Shown here: piece after piece, positions 28,183-35,414 of the stretch
Layout: every line of letters starts with the position of its first letter
How positions within the stretch are numbered: the stretch's first letter is position 1
Source: Desulfobacteraceae bacterium
Lineage (GTDB): Bacteria; Desulfobacterota; Desulfobacteria; Desulfobacterales; Desulfosalsimonadaceae
Direction: 5' to 3'
Assembly: GCA_021737565.1 (NCBI GenBank)
Contig: JAIPDS010000016.1
Location: 1 to 38,078, forward strand
DNA: 38,078 nucleotides
Notes under the pieces: model-generated
Database searches by the model: none
What the model was told of the DNA's origin: nothing
Seen by the model: the letters and a program-made list of their open reading frames with translations, nothing else
Program-made: the position numbers and the translations under genes

Positions 28183-30537
28183 ATGAAAAAAATGCTTAAG
28201 ATAACGGGTTTGGTTTTTGCCGTACTGATAGTGCTGGTGGTTATAGTCATGGTTGCCGCCAAACTGCTTATCACCCCGGAGCGGGTAAAAAAGACTGTTT
28301 TGCCGGTGGCTGAAAAGGCCCTTAAAAGGAAGGTGAGTATCGGGGATATAAACATCAGCCTGTTTTCAGGGATTTCAATAGGGGATTTCAGGGTAATGAT
28401 GCGCGATGAGGACATGACCTTTGTTTCAGCCGAATCCCTGGAGCTCAGCTATAAGTTCTGGCCTCTTTTAAAAAAACAGGTTTCAATTGACGAAGTGCGG
28501 TTGAAGAACCCGGAAGTCCGGGTCGTTAGAAACAAGGACGGCAGTTTTAATTTCAGCGACCTGCTGGAAAACAATTCAGACGGCAGGTCACCGGCATCCG
28601 CCGATCCGGTTAAGGCTTCTGTTGCGCTGGCACAGGAAAAAGACGGAGGATCCGCAATGGATCTTATGGTCAGAAAGGTGGAGATAACAGGCGGCCATGT
28701 CCGGTTTACCGACAGGTTTGTGGACAAAGAGCCTTTTTCGTCCGGGATAAGCGGCCTGGAGTTTTTTGCGCGCAACATCTCCCTTAAGGAGCCGTTTCCC
28801 TTTGAATTAAGCGGCAGACTAAACGATGCCGCGGTCAGCGCCAAGGGAACAGCCGATCCCGTGGGGCGTGGAATCAAGGCCGATGTCCGGATCAGTGATC
28901 TGGATCCTCTTGATTTTGAGCCTTATTTCAGAGACCGGGTGCCGGGCAGGATTTCTTCGGCAAAGATTAATCTTGAGACCTCTGTTGAAGCTGATGCCCG
29001 CAAGGTCAGCTCAAAAGGTAAGCTAAGGGTTAAGGATGTTGACATGGTGCTTGAAGCACTGCCTGATGTCCCGTTTAAAAATGCAGGGATTGCGGCTGAC
29101 TATGATCTGACAGAAGAGCCTGGAGCACAAAACCTCAAAATACGAACTCTTGAAGCTGATATAAACGGCATTTCCATGAATGCTGCCGGCAATGTATTAT
29201 ACGGGGCTGTGCCTGAAATTGACATTTCCCTGGAGCTGCCTGAAACAGATATTAAAAAAATACTGGCTGCAATCCCGGAGGCTCTTGCAAAAACCGTGGA
29301 AAAAACGGATCCCTTCGGCAGGATTGAGGTGCAAATCCGTCTTGCCGGCACTGCAGACAAACCCGAACGATTGCTTCAAAGCGGAAAAGTGCGTCTTGAT
29401 AGTGCAGGAGCATTGATAAACAATCTTAAGGCATCTGCTTCAGGATATATAATTCTTTCCCCAGACCGGATATTCTCCGAGGAAACAGAGGTAAAACTGG
29501 GTGGGGATACCGCCCTGCTAAACTTTGAAATTACAGATTATTTTTCAGACCCGGTTCGCATCAGTAATACAGTAACAGCAAAGCGCCTGGATCTTGACCG
29601 CCTGATAGCGGCCGCAGGCGGCACCGGGGCTAAAGACGCGGGAAACGTTAAAGGGGATGCAGGCAAAGCCGAGGCAACGGATAAGGCAAAAAACAGCGGA
29701 AACAGTTCTCAAAAACATGCAATTGGGCCTTTTGATCTCCCGGTACGGGCGGAAGGACAGATCAGGGTCCAGGAGGCCCGCTACAGGGGTTTGCCTGTGC
29801 AGGATTTGCTTGCCAAGTATACATTGATTGACAATGTGTTTACAATGGAGTCGTTTTCGGCCCGTGTTGCCGAGGGCGAGGCAAAAGGCGAGGCAAGCAT
29901 AAACCTCGGGCAGAAAGACATGAAATACACGGCAAACCTTTTGCTGCAGAGTATAAATTCATCAGAGATAATAACTGCAATGTATCCAAAGGCAGGGTGG
30001 ATGGTATCCGGGACAGCCGACATAAACGGGGATTTCTCAGGCAGAGGAATCCGGATGAAAGATATCAGAAAGACTCTTACAGGGCGGTCTGATTTTAAAA
30101 TTTTAAACGGCAGGATTTCAGGCGAGCAGATAACCGGTAAACTTGGCCCTATGCTCGGCGCAGGGAATTTAAAGGCAATTGATTTTGATTCTTTTAAGGG
30201 GAACCTGAAAATAGCCGAGGGTAAGGTAAAAGTAGAAGGGGATTTTGACGGCAACGAGATAAAAATGAAGCCTTCAGGTATGATAGGGCTTGACGGATCC
30301 CTGGATCTTTCATTGAACCTCAGGCTTGCCCCGGGTTTTTCCGACCGGCTCTCGGGCGACAGCCTGGCAGGCCGGCTGATGACCGACAGCAAAGGGTGGA
30401 CCAGGCTCCCTGTGACGGTCGCGGGAACCGTAACCAGTCCAAAGTTCGCCCTGGACAGCTCGGAGGTCAGGCAGCAGCTAAGAAAAAAGGCAACTGAAAA
30501 GTTCATAGAAGAGGGTGTTAAAAAGCTGTTTAAATGA
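28183..30537 (+). CDS. AsmA-family envelope protein
   Basis: AsmA-family proteins are inner-membrane-anchored, mostly periplasmic bridge-like proteins linked to outer-membrane lipid homeostasis. This 784-aa product has one N-terminal membrane helix (about 6-28), then KLLITPERVKKTVLPVAEKALKRKVSIGDINISLFSGISIGDF-type sequence typical of the AsmA N-terminus. A long beta-rich body with repeated 'G.....A.G...' strands follows, then a Lys/Ala/Gly linker (about 476-510) and a C-terminal AsmA-like part (about 515-784) ending in a basic amphipathic helix. The ATG has GGAG 5 bases upstream. It is transcribed alone from its own promoter and converges on the next gene with 5 bases between stops. The exact substrate is unknown. 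Confidence 0.88.
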   Translation: MKKMLKITGLVFAVLIVLVVIVMVAAKLLITPERVKKTVLPVAEKALKRKVSIGDINISLFSGISIGDFRVMMRDEDMTFVSAESLELSYKFWPLLKKQVSIDEVRLKNPEVRVVRNKDGSFNFSDLLENNSDGRSPASADPVKASVALAQEKDGGSAMDLMVRKVEITGGHVRFTDRFVDKEPFSSGISGLEFFARNISLKEPFPFELSGRLNDAAVSAKGTADPVGRGIKADVRISDLDPLDFEPYFRDRVPGRISSAKINLETSVEADARKVSSKGKLRVKDVDMVLEALPDVPFKNAGIAADYDLTEEPGAQNLKIRTLEADINGISMNAAGNVLYGAVPEIDISLELPETDIKKILAAIPEALAKTVEKTDPFGRIEVQIRLAGTADKPERLLQSGKVRLDSAGALINNLKASASGYIILSPDRIFSEETEVKLGGDTALLNFEITDYFSDPVRISNTVTAKRLDLDRLIAAAGGTGAKDAGNVKGDAGKAEATDKAKNSGNSSQKHAIGPFDLPVRAEGQIRVQEARYRGLPVQDLLAKYTLIDNVFTMESFSARVAEGEAKGEASINLGQKDMKYTANLLLQSINSSEIITAMYPKAGWMVSGTADINGDFSGRGIRMKDIRKTLTGRSDFKILNGRISGEQITGKLGPMLGAGNLKAIDFDSFKGNLKIAEGKVKVEGDFDGNEIKMKPSGMIGLDGSLDLSLNLRLAPGFSDRLSGDSLAGRLMTDSKGWTRLPVTVAGTVTSPKFALDSSEVRQQLRKKATEKFIEEGVKKLFK

Positions 30538-30542
30538 CCGGT

Positions 30543-31529
30543 TCAGGGGCGGTTCATATCAAGGAGCACTTTAAGGCTGCCCTTGCGGCAGGCATGATCA
30601 AATGCTTCCGTGAAATCGGAGAAAGGATATATTTTTTCCACAAGGAGGTCAACGTCCACCAGTCCGTTTTCAAGGTACCTTAGTGCGAGGTTGATATCCC
30701 CGCATCTGGAACCGAGAATGTGTATTTCGTTTACAACTACTTCGCAAAGATCTATCTGAGACCGCCTGTGGGAAGTTGTTTTTGCTATAACAGTGCCCTC
30801 GGCCCGCACCATGGCAAGGGCATCCTGAATACCCTCCGGGCTGCCCGTGGCCTCTACCACAATATCAAAAGGGTCGGGCCTTGATCCGGCGGCCCCGGTC
30901 GAATCGCTCGGTTCGAGCAGTATCGTGTCAATACCCTTGCCTGAAACAACGGCAAGTTTTTCAGGATGCCGCCCTGCAAGCAGCAGGTTTTCGCAATGGT
31001 GTCTTAATGCAAGTGCGGTAAGCAGCCCCATTTTACCGTCTCCGAGCACGGCTATGCGGTGGGTGTTTTTTATGTGAACCTGCTGGGTGATCTCCAGGGC
31101 CGCGGCCAGTGGTTCTGCGAAAACCGCTCGGTAATCTTCCACCGATTCCGGGATGAGGTGAATATTTTTGACAGGAACGCACAGGTATTCCGCAAAAGCG
31201 CCGTTTCTGCCCCTTATGCCGATTACGGATCTGTCGCGGCAATGCCTGGCATCCCCGGAACTGCACCATTTGCACTTGCCGCATCCGCAGTTTATATCCG
31301 CGGTTGCCCGCTTGCCTTCAAGCTCCGGAAAAGACGGCGCCTTTTCCACTGTTCCTGCAAACTCGTGGCCAGCGATGCCTGAAAATCCCGCATAACCATG
31401 TAGGATTTCAATATCTGTGGTACAAATTCCCGCTGTTGAAATTTTTATAAGCGCTTCATTTTCTTCTGGCTTGGGAATCGGCATTTCTGTGAGAAAAGCG
31501 TGCCTGTTTTCCAACTTAGCAGCTTTCAT
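30543..31529 (-). CDS. Zinc-dependent medium-chain alcohol dehydrogenase family protein
   Basis: This NAD(P)-dependent oxidoreductase of the MDR superfamily resembles threonine/sorbitol-dehydrogenase-type enzymes. The 328-aa protein shows the catalytic zinc site (GICTTDIEI, then GHEFAG), the structural zinc lobe CGCGKCKWC..GDARHC with four cysteines, and a Rossmann fold with AVLGDGKMGLLTALAL. The start at 31529 follows AGGAAAGG and matches the family N-terminus (MKAAKLE...); an in-frame upstream extension of 20 residues has no support. It follows thyX on the same strand with an 83-base gap. The substrate cannot be inferred. Confidence 0.88.
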   Translation of the reverse strand: MKAAKLENRHAFLTEMPIPKPEENEALIKISTAGICTTDIEILHGYAGFSGIAGHEFAGTVEKAPSFPELEGKRATADINCGCGKCKWCSSGDARHCRDRSVIGIRGRNGAFAEYLCVPVKNIHLIPESVEDYRAVFAEPLAAALEITQQVHIKNTHRIAVLGDGKMGLLTALALRHHCENLLLAGRHPEKLAVVSGKGIDTILLEPSDSTGAAGSRPDPFDIVVEATGSPEGIQDALAMVRAEGTVIAKTTSHRRSQIDLCEVVVNEIHILGSRCGDINLALRYLENGLVDVDLLVEKIYPFSDFTEAFDHACRKGSLKVLLDMNRP

Positions 31530-31612
31530 TGCGTGCCTTTCCTTTAAAAGTAAACGGCGGCTTAGCAGGTCCGGCAAGAGCAGGGGCAATAATCGGGGAA
31601 TAGAAAAATTCC

Positions 31613-32416
31613 TTATACTTTAGAATACTCAAAGGCCCAGGCCCCGGATTCTTCGTCCTTGTAGATATCCTGAAATACGTTTGGGAATTCGCGTTTGCAG
31701 ATTTCGGCAATCTGGCCGCAGACCAGCCGGATTTCCTCTTCGGCATGAACAGAGGTCCGCATTGCAATTATATGCCTCCATGCCCTGAGGTTTCCTGTAA
31801 CCATGATTGTTGTTCCTATTCCTATGGGGGCCAGCCGCCGGAACATTGAAGTGAGCATTTTTTTGCTGGAAAAATCGTCTATGTCGGCGATGCCGAAGAT
31901 TTCTGCAAGTTCCTTTTGAGAGTTTTCAAGAAAATCGACCACCTCTCTGAATTTTTTTTCCGCCGCCGGGTTTTCGCAGGCCGAATCCGGAATCCATACC
32001 GGCAGATCGTCAAGACGGACATATCTAAGACTTTCCTGGCTGTAGGCCATTCCCGCCCGGTGGCGGACAAGCTCATGGGTAAATACCCTGGATACATTTC
32101 TGCAGATAAAAGTTGCATTTGCATGCTCCAGCACCGAGCCGTGCCCGCTTTTTAACACGTTTGCTATGTATCTGTCGTTGCCCCGCCTAACATTTGTGAC
32201 ATTCGGGTTGGATGCTTCCGGCCTGGCAGGATCGTAAGGCTGCCAGCTCCTGTAGCACATGCGGCCCGCAGCTTCTATCAGATTCTCCGCGTCTGATACG
32301 CTGTGGTCCGTCCCCCAGTCCGGATTCCCGATGTCTTTTAAATAAGCGTTTAAACCTTCGGGCACAAGCATGGTTTTGGCCACCAGATATGCCTGTGGAC
32401 TGTCGATCTGGCGCAT
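31613..32416 (-). CDS. thyX: Flavin-dependent thymidylate synthase ThyX
   Basis: ThyX makes dTMP from dUMP using FAD, NADPH and methylene-tetrahydrofolate. The 267-aa protein carries HGSVLEHANATF (FAD/dUMP region), the hallmark ELVRHRAGMAYSQESLRYV (RHR at 118-120), and FRRLAPIGIGTTIMVTGNLRAWRHIIAMR near the C-terminal active-site region. The published signature is usually written RHRx7S; here the serine after QE falls at x8 by my count. AAGGAGG lies 6 bases before the ATG. It sits 14 bases after the AI-2E-family gene. Presence of thyX suggests a ThyA-independent thymidylate route. Confidence 0.96.
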   Translation of the reverse strand: MRQIDSPQAYLVAKTMLVPEGLNAYLKDIGNPDWGTDHSVSDAENLIEAAGRMCYRSWQPYDPARPEASNPNVTNVRRGNDRYIANVLKSGHGSVLEHANATFICRNVSRVFTHELVRHRAGMAYSQESLRYVRLDDLPVWIPDSACENPAAEKKFREVVDFLENSQKELAEIFGIADIDDFSSKKMLTSMFRRLAPIGIGTTIMVTGNLRAWRHIIAMRTSVHAEEEIRLVCGQIAEICKREFPNVFQDIYKDEESGAWAFEYSKV

Positions 32417-32430
32417 AATTGCCTCCTTGA

Positions 32431-33501
32431 TTAATAGTCCGGTTTTTTAAGCGGTTTTTTGGAAAACCATGTTTTTATGACTGCATGAACCAGGGTGGCA
32501 AGCGGGATGGCAAGAAAAAGGCCCCATATCCCCCACAGGCCGCCGAAAACCAGTATTGCTACAATAATGGCAACCGGGTGCAGGTTAACCACCCCGGACA
32601 ATAGCAGCGGAACCAGTATGTTGCCGTCAATCAGCTGGATGATGCCGTATGCAATTACCGTGTAGGTAAATTCCGGGCTGATACCCCATTGGAAAAAGGC
32701 AAGCAGCACAACCGGAATTGTCATAACCGTGGCCCCTATATACGGGATAAGAACAGAGAGCCCGATAAACAGCGAAACCAGCATTGCGTAGTTAAGGTTG
32801 AGAAAGGAAAAGGTTATGTAGCTTGCGATCCATACGATGATAATTTCCCATAATTTGCCACGCACAAAATTGCCCACCTGGTCGTTGACTTCGTGCCATA
32901 CCTCTGTGGCGAGTTCAAGGTTTGAAGGCAAAAGAGTTTTAAGCCATCCCAGAATACGGTCCTTGTCCTTTAAAAAAAACAGCACCAGCAGCGGAACAAG
33001 TACAAGGTAGATCAGAAGGGAGATCAGGTTTTTTACCGAGGCTACTGAAAAGGCAACCGCCTCCTGCCCCATACTGGTCAGTTCTGTTTTCAGAAAACCG
33101 ATGATCTGTTTTACCTGCTCTTCAGAAATAAGTTCCGGATATTTCTCGGGCAGCTGCATTAACTGTTTCTGGCCGTTTGCTATCAGGGCCGGCAGTTCCT
33201 GGATCAGCTGGGCGATCTGACGCGAAAGCAGCGGCAGCAGTCCGATCACCAGTGCAAGCAGGCATATCATAAACAGAGTAAAGGTGACCCCAACCGCAAT
33301 GGTTCTGGGAATGTGCAGGCCTTGTAGCCGGTTGATAATTCCTTCAAGCAGGTAAGCGATTATCAGGCCCACGAAAACCGGCTGCAGCATCTTGCCCAGA
33401 AGAATTATTCCTATAAATCCTCCGAGAAGAATGGCCCATAAAATGACCATCTGGGGATCGGAAAATCGGTTTTGAAACCATTCCCGGATCATCCGGAGCA
33501 T
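32431..33501 (-). CDS. AI-2E family (PerM/TqsA-like) permease
   Basis: This polytopic inner-membrane protein has 356 aa. About eight hydrophobic segments are visible: two close to the N-terminus (about 18-55), one at about 65-92, one at about 150-180, and a cluster from about 215 to 340, with a soluble helical section at about 95-145. The C-terminal half carries the family features (NLNYAMLVSLFIGLSVLIPYIGA, then DGNILVPLLLSGVVNLHP). Transport of autoinducer-2 or another solute, or sodium/proton antiport, has been reported for members, so the substrate here is open. It lies in a probable operon between the DUF4404-like gene and thyX. Confidence 0.92.
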   Translation of the reverse strand: MLRMIREWFQNRFSDPQMVILWAILLGGFIGIILLGKMLQPVFVGLIIAYLLEGIINRLQGLHIPRTIAVGVTFTLFMICLLALVIGLLPLLSRQIAQLIQELPALIANGQKQLMQLPEKYPELISEEQVKQIIGFLKTELTSMGQEAVAFSVASVKNLISLLIYLVLVPLLVLFFLKDKDRILGWLKTLLPSNLELATEVWHEVNDQVGNFVRGKLWEIIIVWIASYITFSFLNLNYAMLVSLFIGLSVLIPYIGATVMTIPVVLLAFFQWGISPEFTYTVIAYGIIQLIDGNILVPLLLSGVVNLHPVAIIVAILVFGGLWGIWGLFLAIPLATLVHAVIKTWFSKKPLKKPDY

Positions 33502-33555
33502 AGGGGCAGCCTTTCAGGGTTTTGGGGGGTCAACACAATATGTTCCGCCCGGTTT

Positions 33556-33888
33556 TCAGATTCCAAGCTTGGACAAAAAGATGCAGATGTCGTTTACTGT
33601 TTCCACAAGCCTGGGATGGGTTGAATGAAATTCCCTTACAGATTCGTAAAGACCTTCAAGGGAGGCCTTAAGCAGGTTGGGATTGAGTTCCTCCCGGGTG
33701 GCTTCATGAGCCGTGGCCTTGGCAAATTTTTTGATGCTTTCGGCCTTTTCCAGATCGGTTTCAGCAAGATCGGTTACTTCTTCATTTAAGCGGTTTAAAA
33801 GATCGTAATATTCCTGTTTCTTGTCTTCCGGAATGTTTTTGGAATTCTTGATTTTTTCTTTCAGAGTTGCCAGAGTGTGCTTTAACAT
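33556..33888 (-). CDS. DUF4404-like small helical protein
   Basis: The 110-aa protein starts MLKHTLATLKEKIKNSKNIP and is helical throughout, with a C-terminal block FHSTHPRLVETVNDICIFLSKLGI that resembles the end of DUF4404 proteins (HPxL...LGI). The start at 33888 has AAGGA 7 bases upstream; ATG and TTG codons further upstream lack proper spacing. Function unknown. It is the first gene of a probable four-gene unit with the permease, thyX and the MDR dehydrogenase. Confidence 0.72.
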   Translation of the reverse strand: MLKHTLATLKEKIKNSKNIPEDKKQEYYDLLNRLNEEVTDLAETDLEKAESIKKFAKATAHEATREELNPNLLKASLEGLYESVREFHSTHPRLVETVNDICIFLSKLGI

Positions 33889-34033
33889 GGGCATTCCTTG
33901 ATCTGGTTGTTTTGTTTTTTTTAAAGTCTGCAAAACAGTATTCGGATTTTTTAGAACATTACCTTAATATTTTTTTCAAAACAAGATCGTTTTTTGTGGA
34001 AAAAACCAGCCTGCCGGACCATAAGGACGGAAT

Positions 34034-34141
34034 TTGACAAACCCCTGCAAGAACTGCGATATAGAGGAAAAGGTTCACGTATGCTGCGGGAGACATCCTG
34101 AAACAGGTATTGTAAACTTTTTTATTCGTATTTGCCTATAA
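34034..34141 (+). pseudogene. Short Cys-rich fragment, possibly of a YkgJ-like metal-binding protein
   Basis: A TTG with AAGGA 6 bases upstream opens a 35-codon frame MTNPCKNCDIEEKVHVCCG... containing CxxC and CC followed by GRHPETG. This cysteine pattern resembles the N-terminus of YkgJ-type zinc/iron-chelating proteins. The frame is then lost and runs into the 3' end of the thiolase gene on the other strand. I read it as a truncated remnant; a genuine 35-aa peptide is possible. Confidence 0.33.
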
Positions 34142-35327
34142 TTGCTATGCTGCATATGTTCTGGAACGGAAATCCTCCCAGGTTGTGGGTCATTGCCAGT
34201 ACCGGATTTTCGAGCTGGCGCTTGTCCGCCCTGCCGTGAAGCTGCAGATACATTTCATAGAGCATGCGAAGGCCCGAGGCTCCAATGGGATGGCCGAAGC
34301 ATTTAAGCCCACCGTCTATCTGGCAGGGTATGCCGCCGTCGCTGTCATAGAAACCTTCCATAATATCATTTATAGCCTTGCCACTTTCTGAGATATGCAG
34401 GTCTTCATAGGTTACCAGCTCGGTGATGGAAAAACAGTCATGAAGCTCCATCATGCTGATTTCTTCCCTGGGATTTTCTATACCGGCTTCCTTGTAGGCC
34501 TCCACGCTGCACTTGGGAGTGGTTATAAAATGATCCCCGTCCCAGTCGTTAAAACCCATCTCCTCTCCGCTGCTTAAGGCAAGCTGCAGAGCCTTTACAG
34601 ATACAAAGTCCTTTTTACCCATTTTTCTTGCAATTTCCGGGGTGGTGACAATTGCGCATGAAGAGCCGTCGCTTACACCGCAGCAGTCAAAAAGCCCCAG
34701 GGGATGGGCCACAATGGGTGCAGCCATTACCTGTTCATCCGTAACCTTTTTGCGAAGATGTGCCTTGGGGTTTATGGCGCCGTTTTCATGGCTCTTGGCT
34801 GATACATGGGCCATTGCCCTTTTCAGGTCATCGTCTTTTATCCTGTACTTGGCTGCATAGGCGCTTGCAAGCTGGGCAAAGGAGCCGGGTGCTGTCAGGT
34901 TCGGCCACCACTGCCAGGCCAGGGTCCCCGTGTTTGATCCCCCTGCCGGCAGGCCTCCGTAACCGGTGTCCTTTAGCTTCTCCACCCCCAGGGCAAGGCA
35001 GATATCATACGCGCCCGAGGCCACCGCATAGCAGGCCCCCCGGAAGGCCTCGGTCCCGGTGGCGCAGTAGTTTTCGACCCGGGTGACCGGTATCATGGGA
35101 AGCCGCAGGGTAGTGGCAAGGGGCATGGCGGTTTTGCCGACGTTTATTTCATCCATGCAGGTGCCGAGCCATGCGGCCTGGATGTCCGCAGGCTCGATTT
35201 TCGCATCAGCAAGACATTCTTCAAAAGCTTCGACCATGAGTTCTTCGGCCCCCACGTCCCATCGCTCGCCGAACCTGGTGCATCCCATTCCTATAATGGC
35301 CACCTTGTCCCTGATACCTGTTGCCAT
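34122..35327 (-). CDS. SCP-x-type thiolase-like acyl-CoA enzyme
   Basis: This 401-aa thiolase superfamily member presumably cleaves or forms a carbon-carbon bond on acyl-CoA substrates. Cys88 in VENYCATGTEAF is the nucleophile position. HDCF at 296-299 is typical of SCP-x-like thiolases, and GHPIGASG (345-352) gives the catalytic His346. Near the end NLGGFPFQN replaces the CxGGG of classical biosynthetic thiolases, as is common in this subgroup. GGGAG precedes the ATG. It follows the fusion gene by 87 bases on the same strand. Such thiolases often need a DUF35 zinc/OB partner, and the upstream fusion protein contains exactly that domain. A retro-aldolase role, as for Ltp2-type proteins in sterol side-chain breakdown, is an alternative to thiolysis. 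Confidence 0.9.
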   Translation of the reverse strand: MATGIRDKVAIIGMGCTRFGERWDVGAEELMVEAFEECLADAKIEPADIQAAWLGTCMDEINVGKTAMPLATTLRLPMIPVTRVENYCATGTEAFRGACYAVASGAYDICLALGVEKLKDTGYGGLPAGGSNTGTLAWQWWPNLTAPGSFAQLASAYAAKYRIKDDDLKRAMAHVSAKSHENGAINPKAHLRKKVTDEQVMAAPIVAHPLGLFDCCGVSDGSSCAIVTTPEIARKMGKKDFVSVKALQLALSSGEEMGFNDWDGDHFITTPKCSVEAYKEAGIENPREEISMMELHDCFSITELVTYEDLHISESGKAINDIMEGFYDSDGGIPCQIDGGLKCFGHPIGASGLRMLYEMYLQLHGRADKRQLENPVLAMTHNLGGFPFQNICSIAIIGKYE

Positions 35328-35414
35328 GTGAAATTCTCCCTTATTTATAAATTTAAAGCGCGAAAAACGAAATTTACGGCAAACCCGAAATCATGCATTA
35401 CAGAAGATCAGGCG

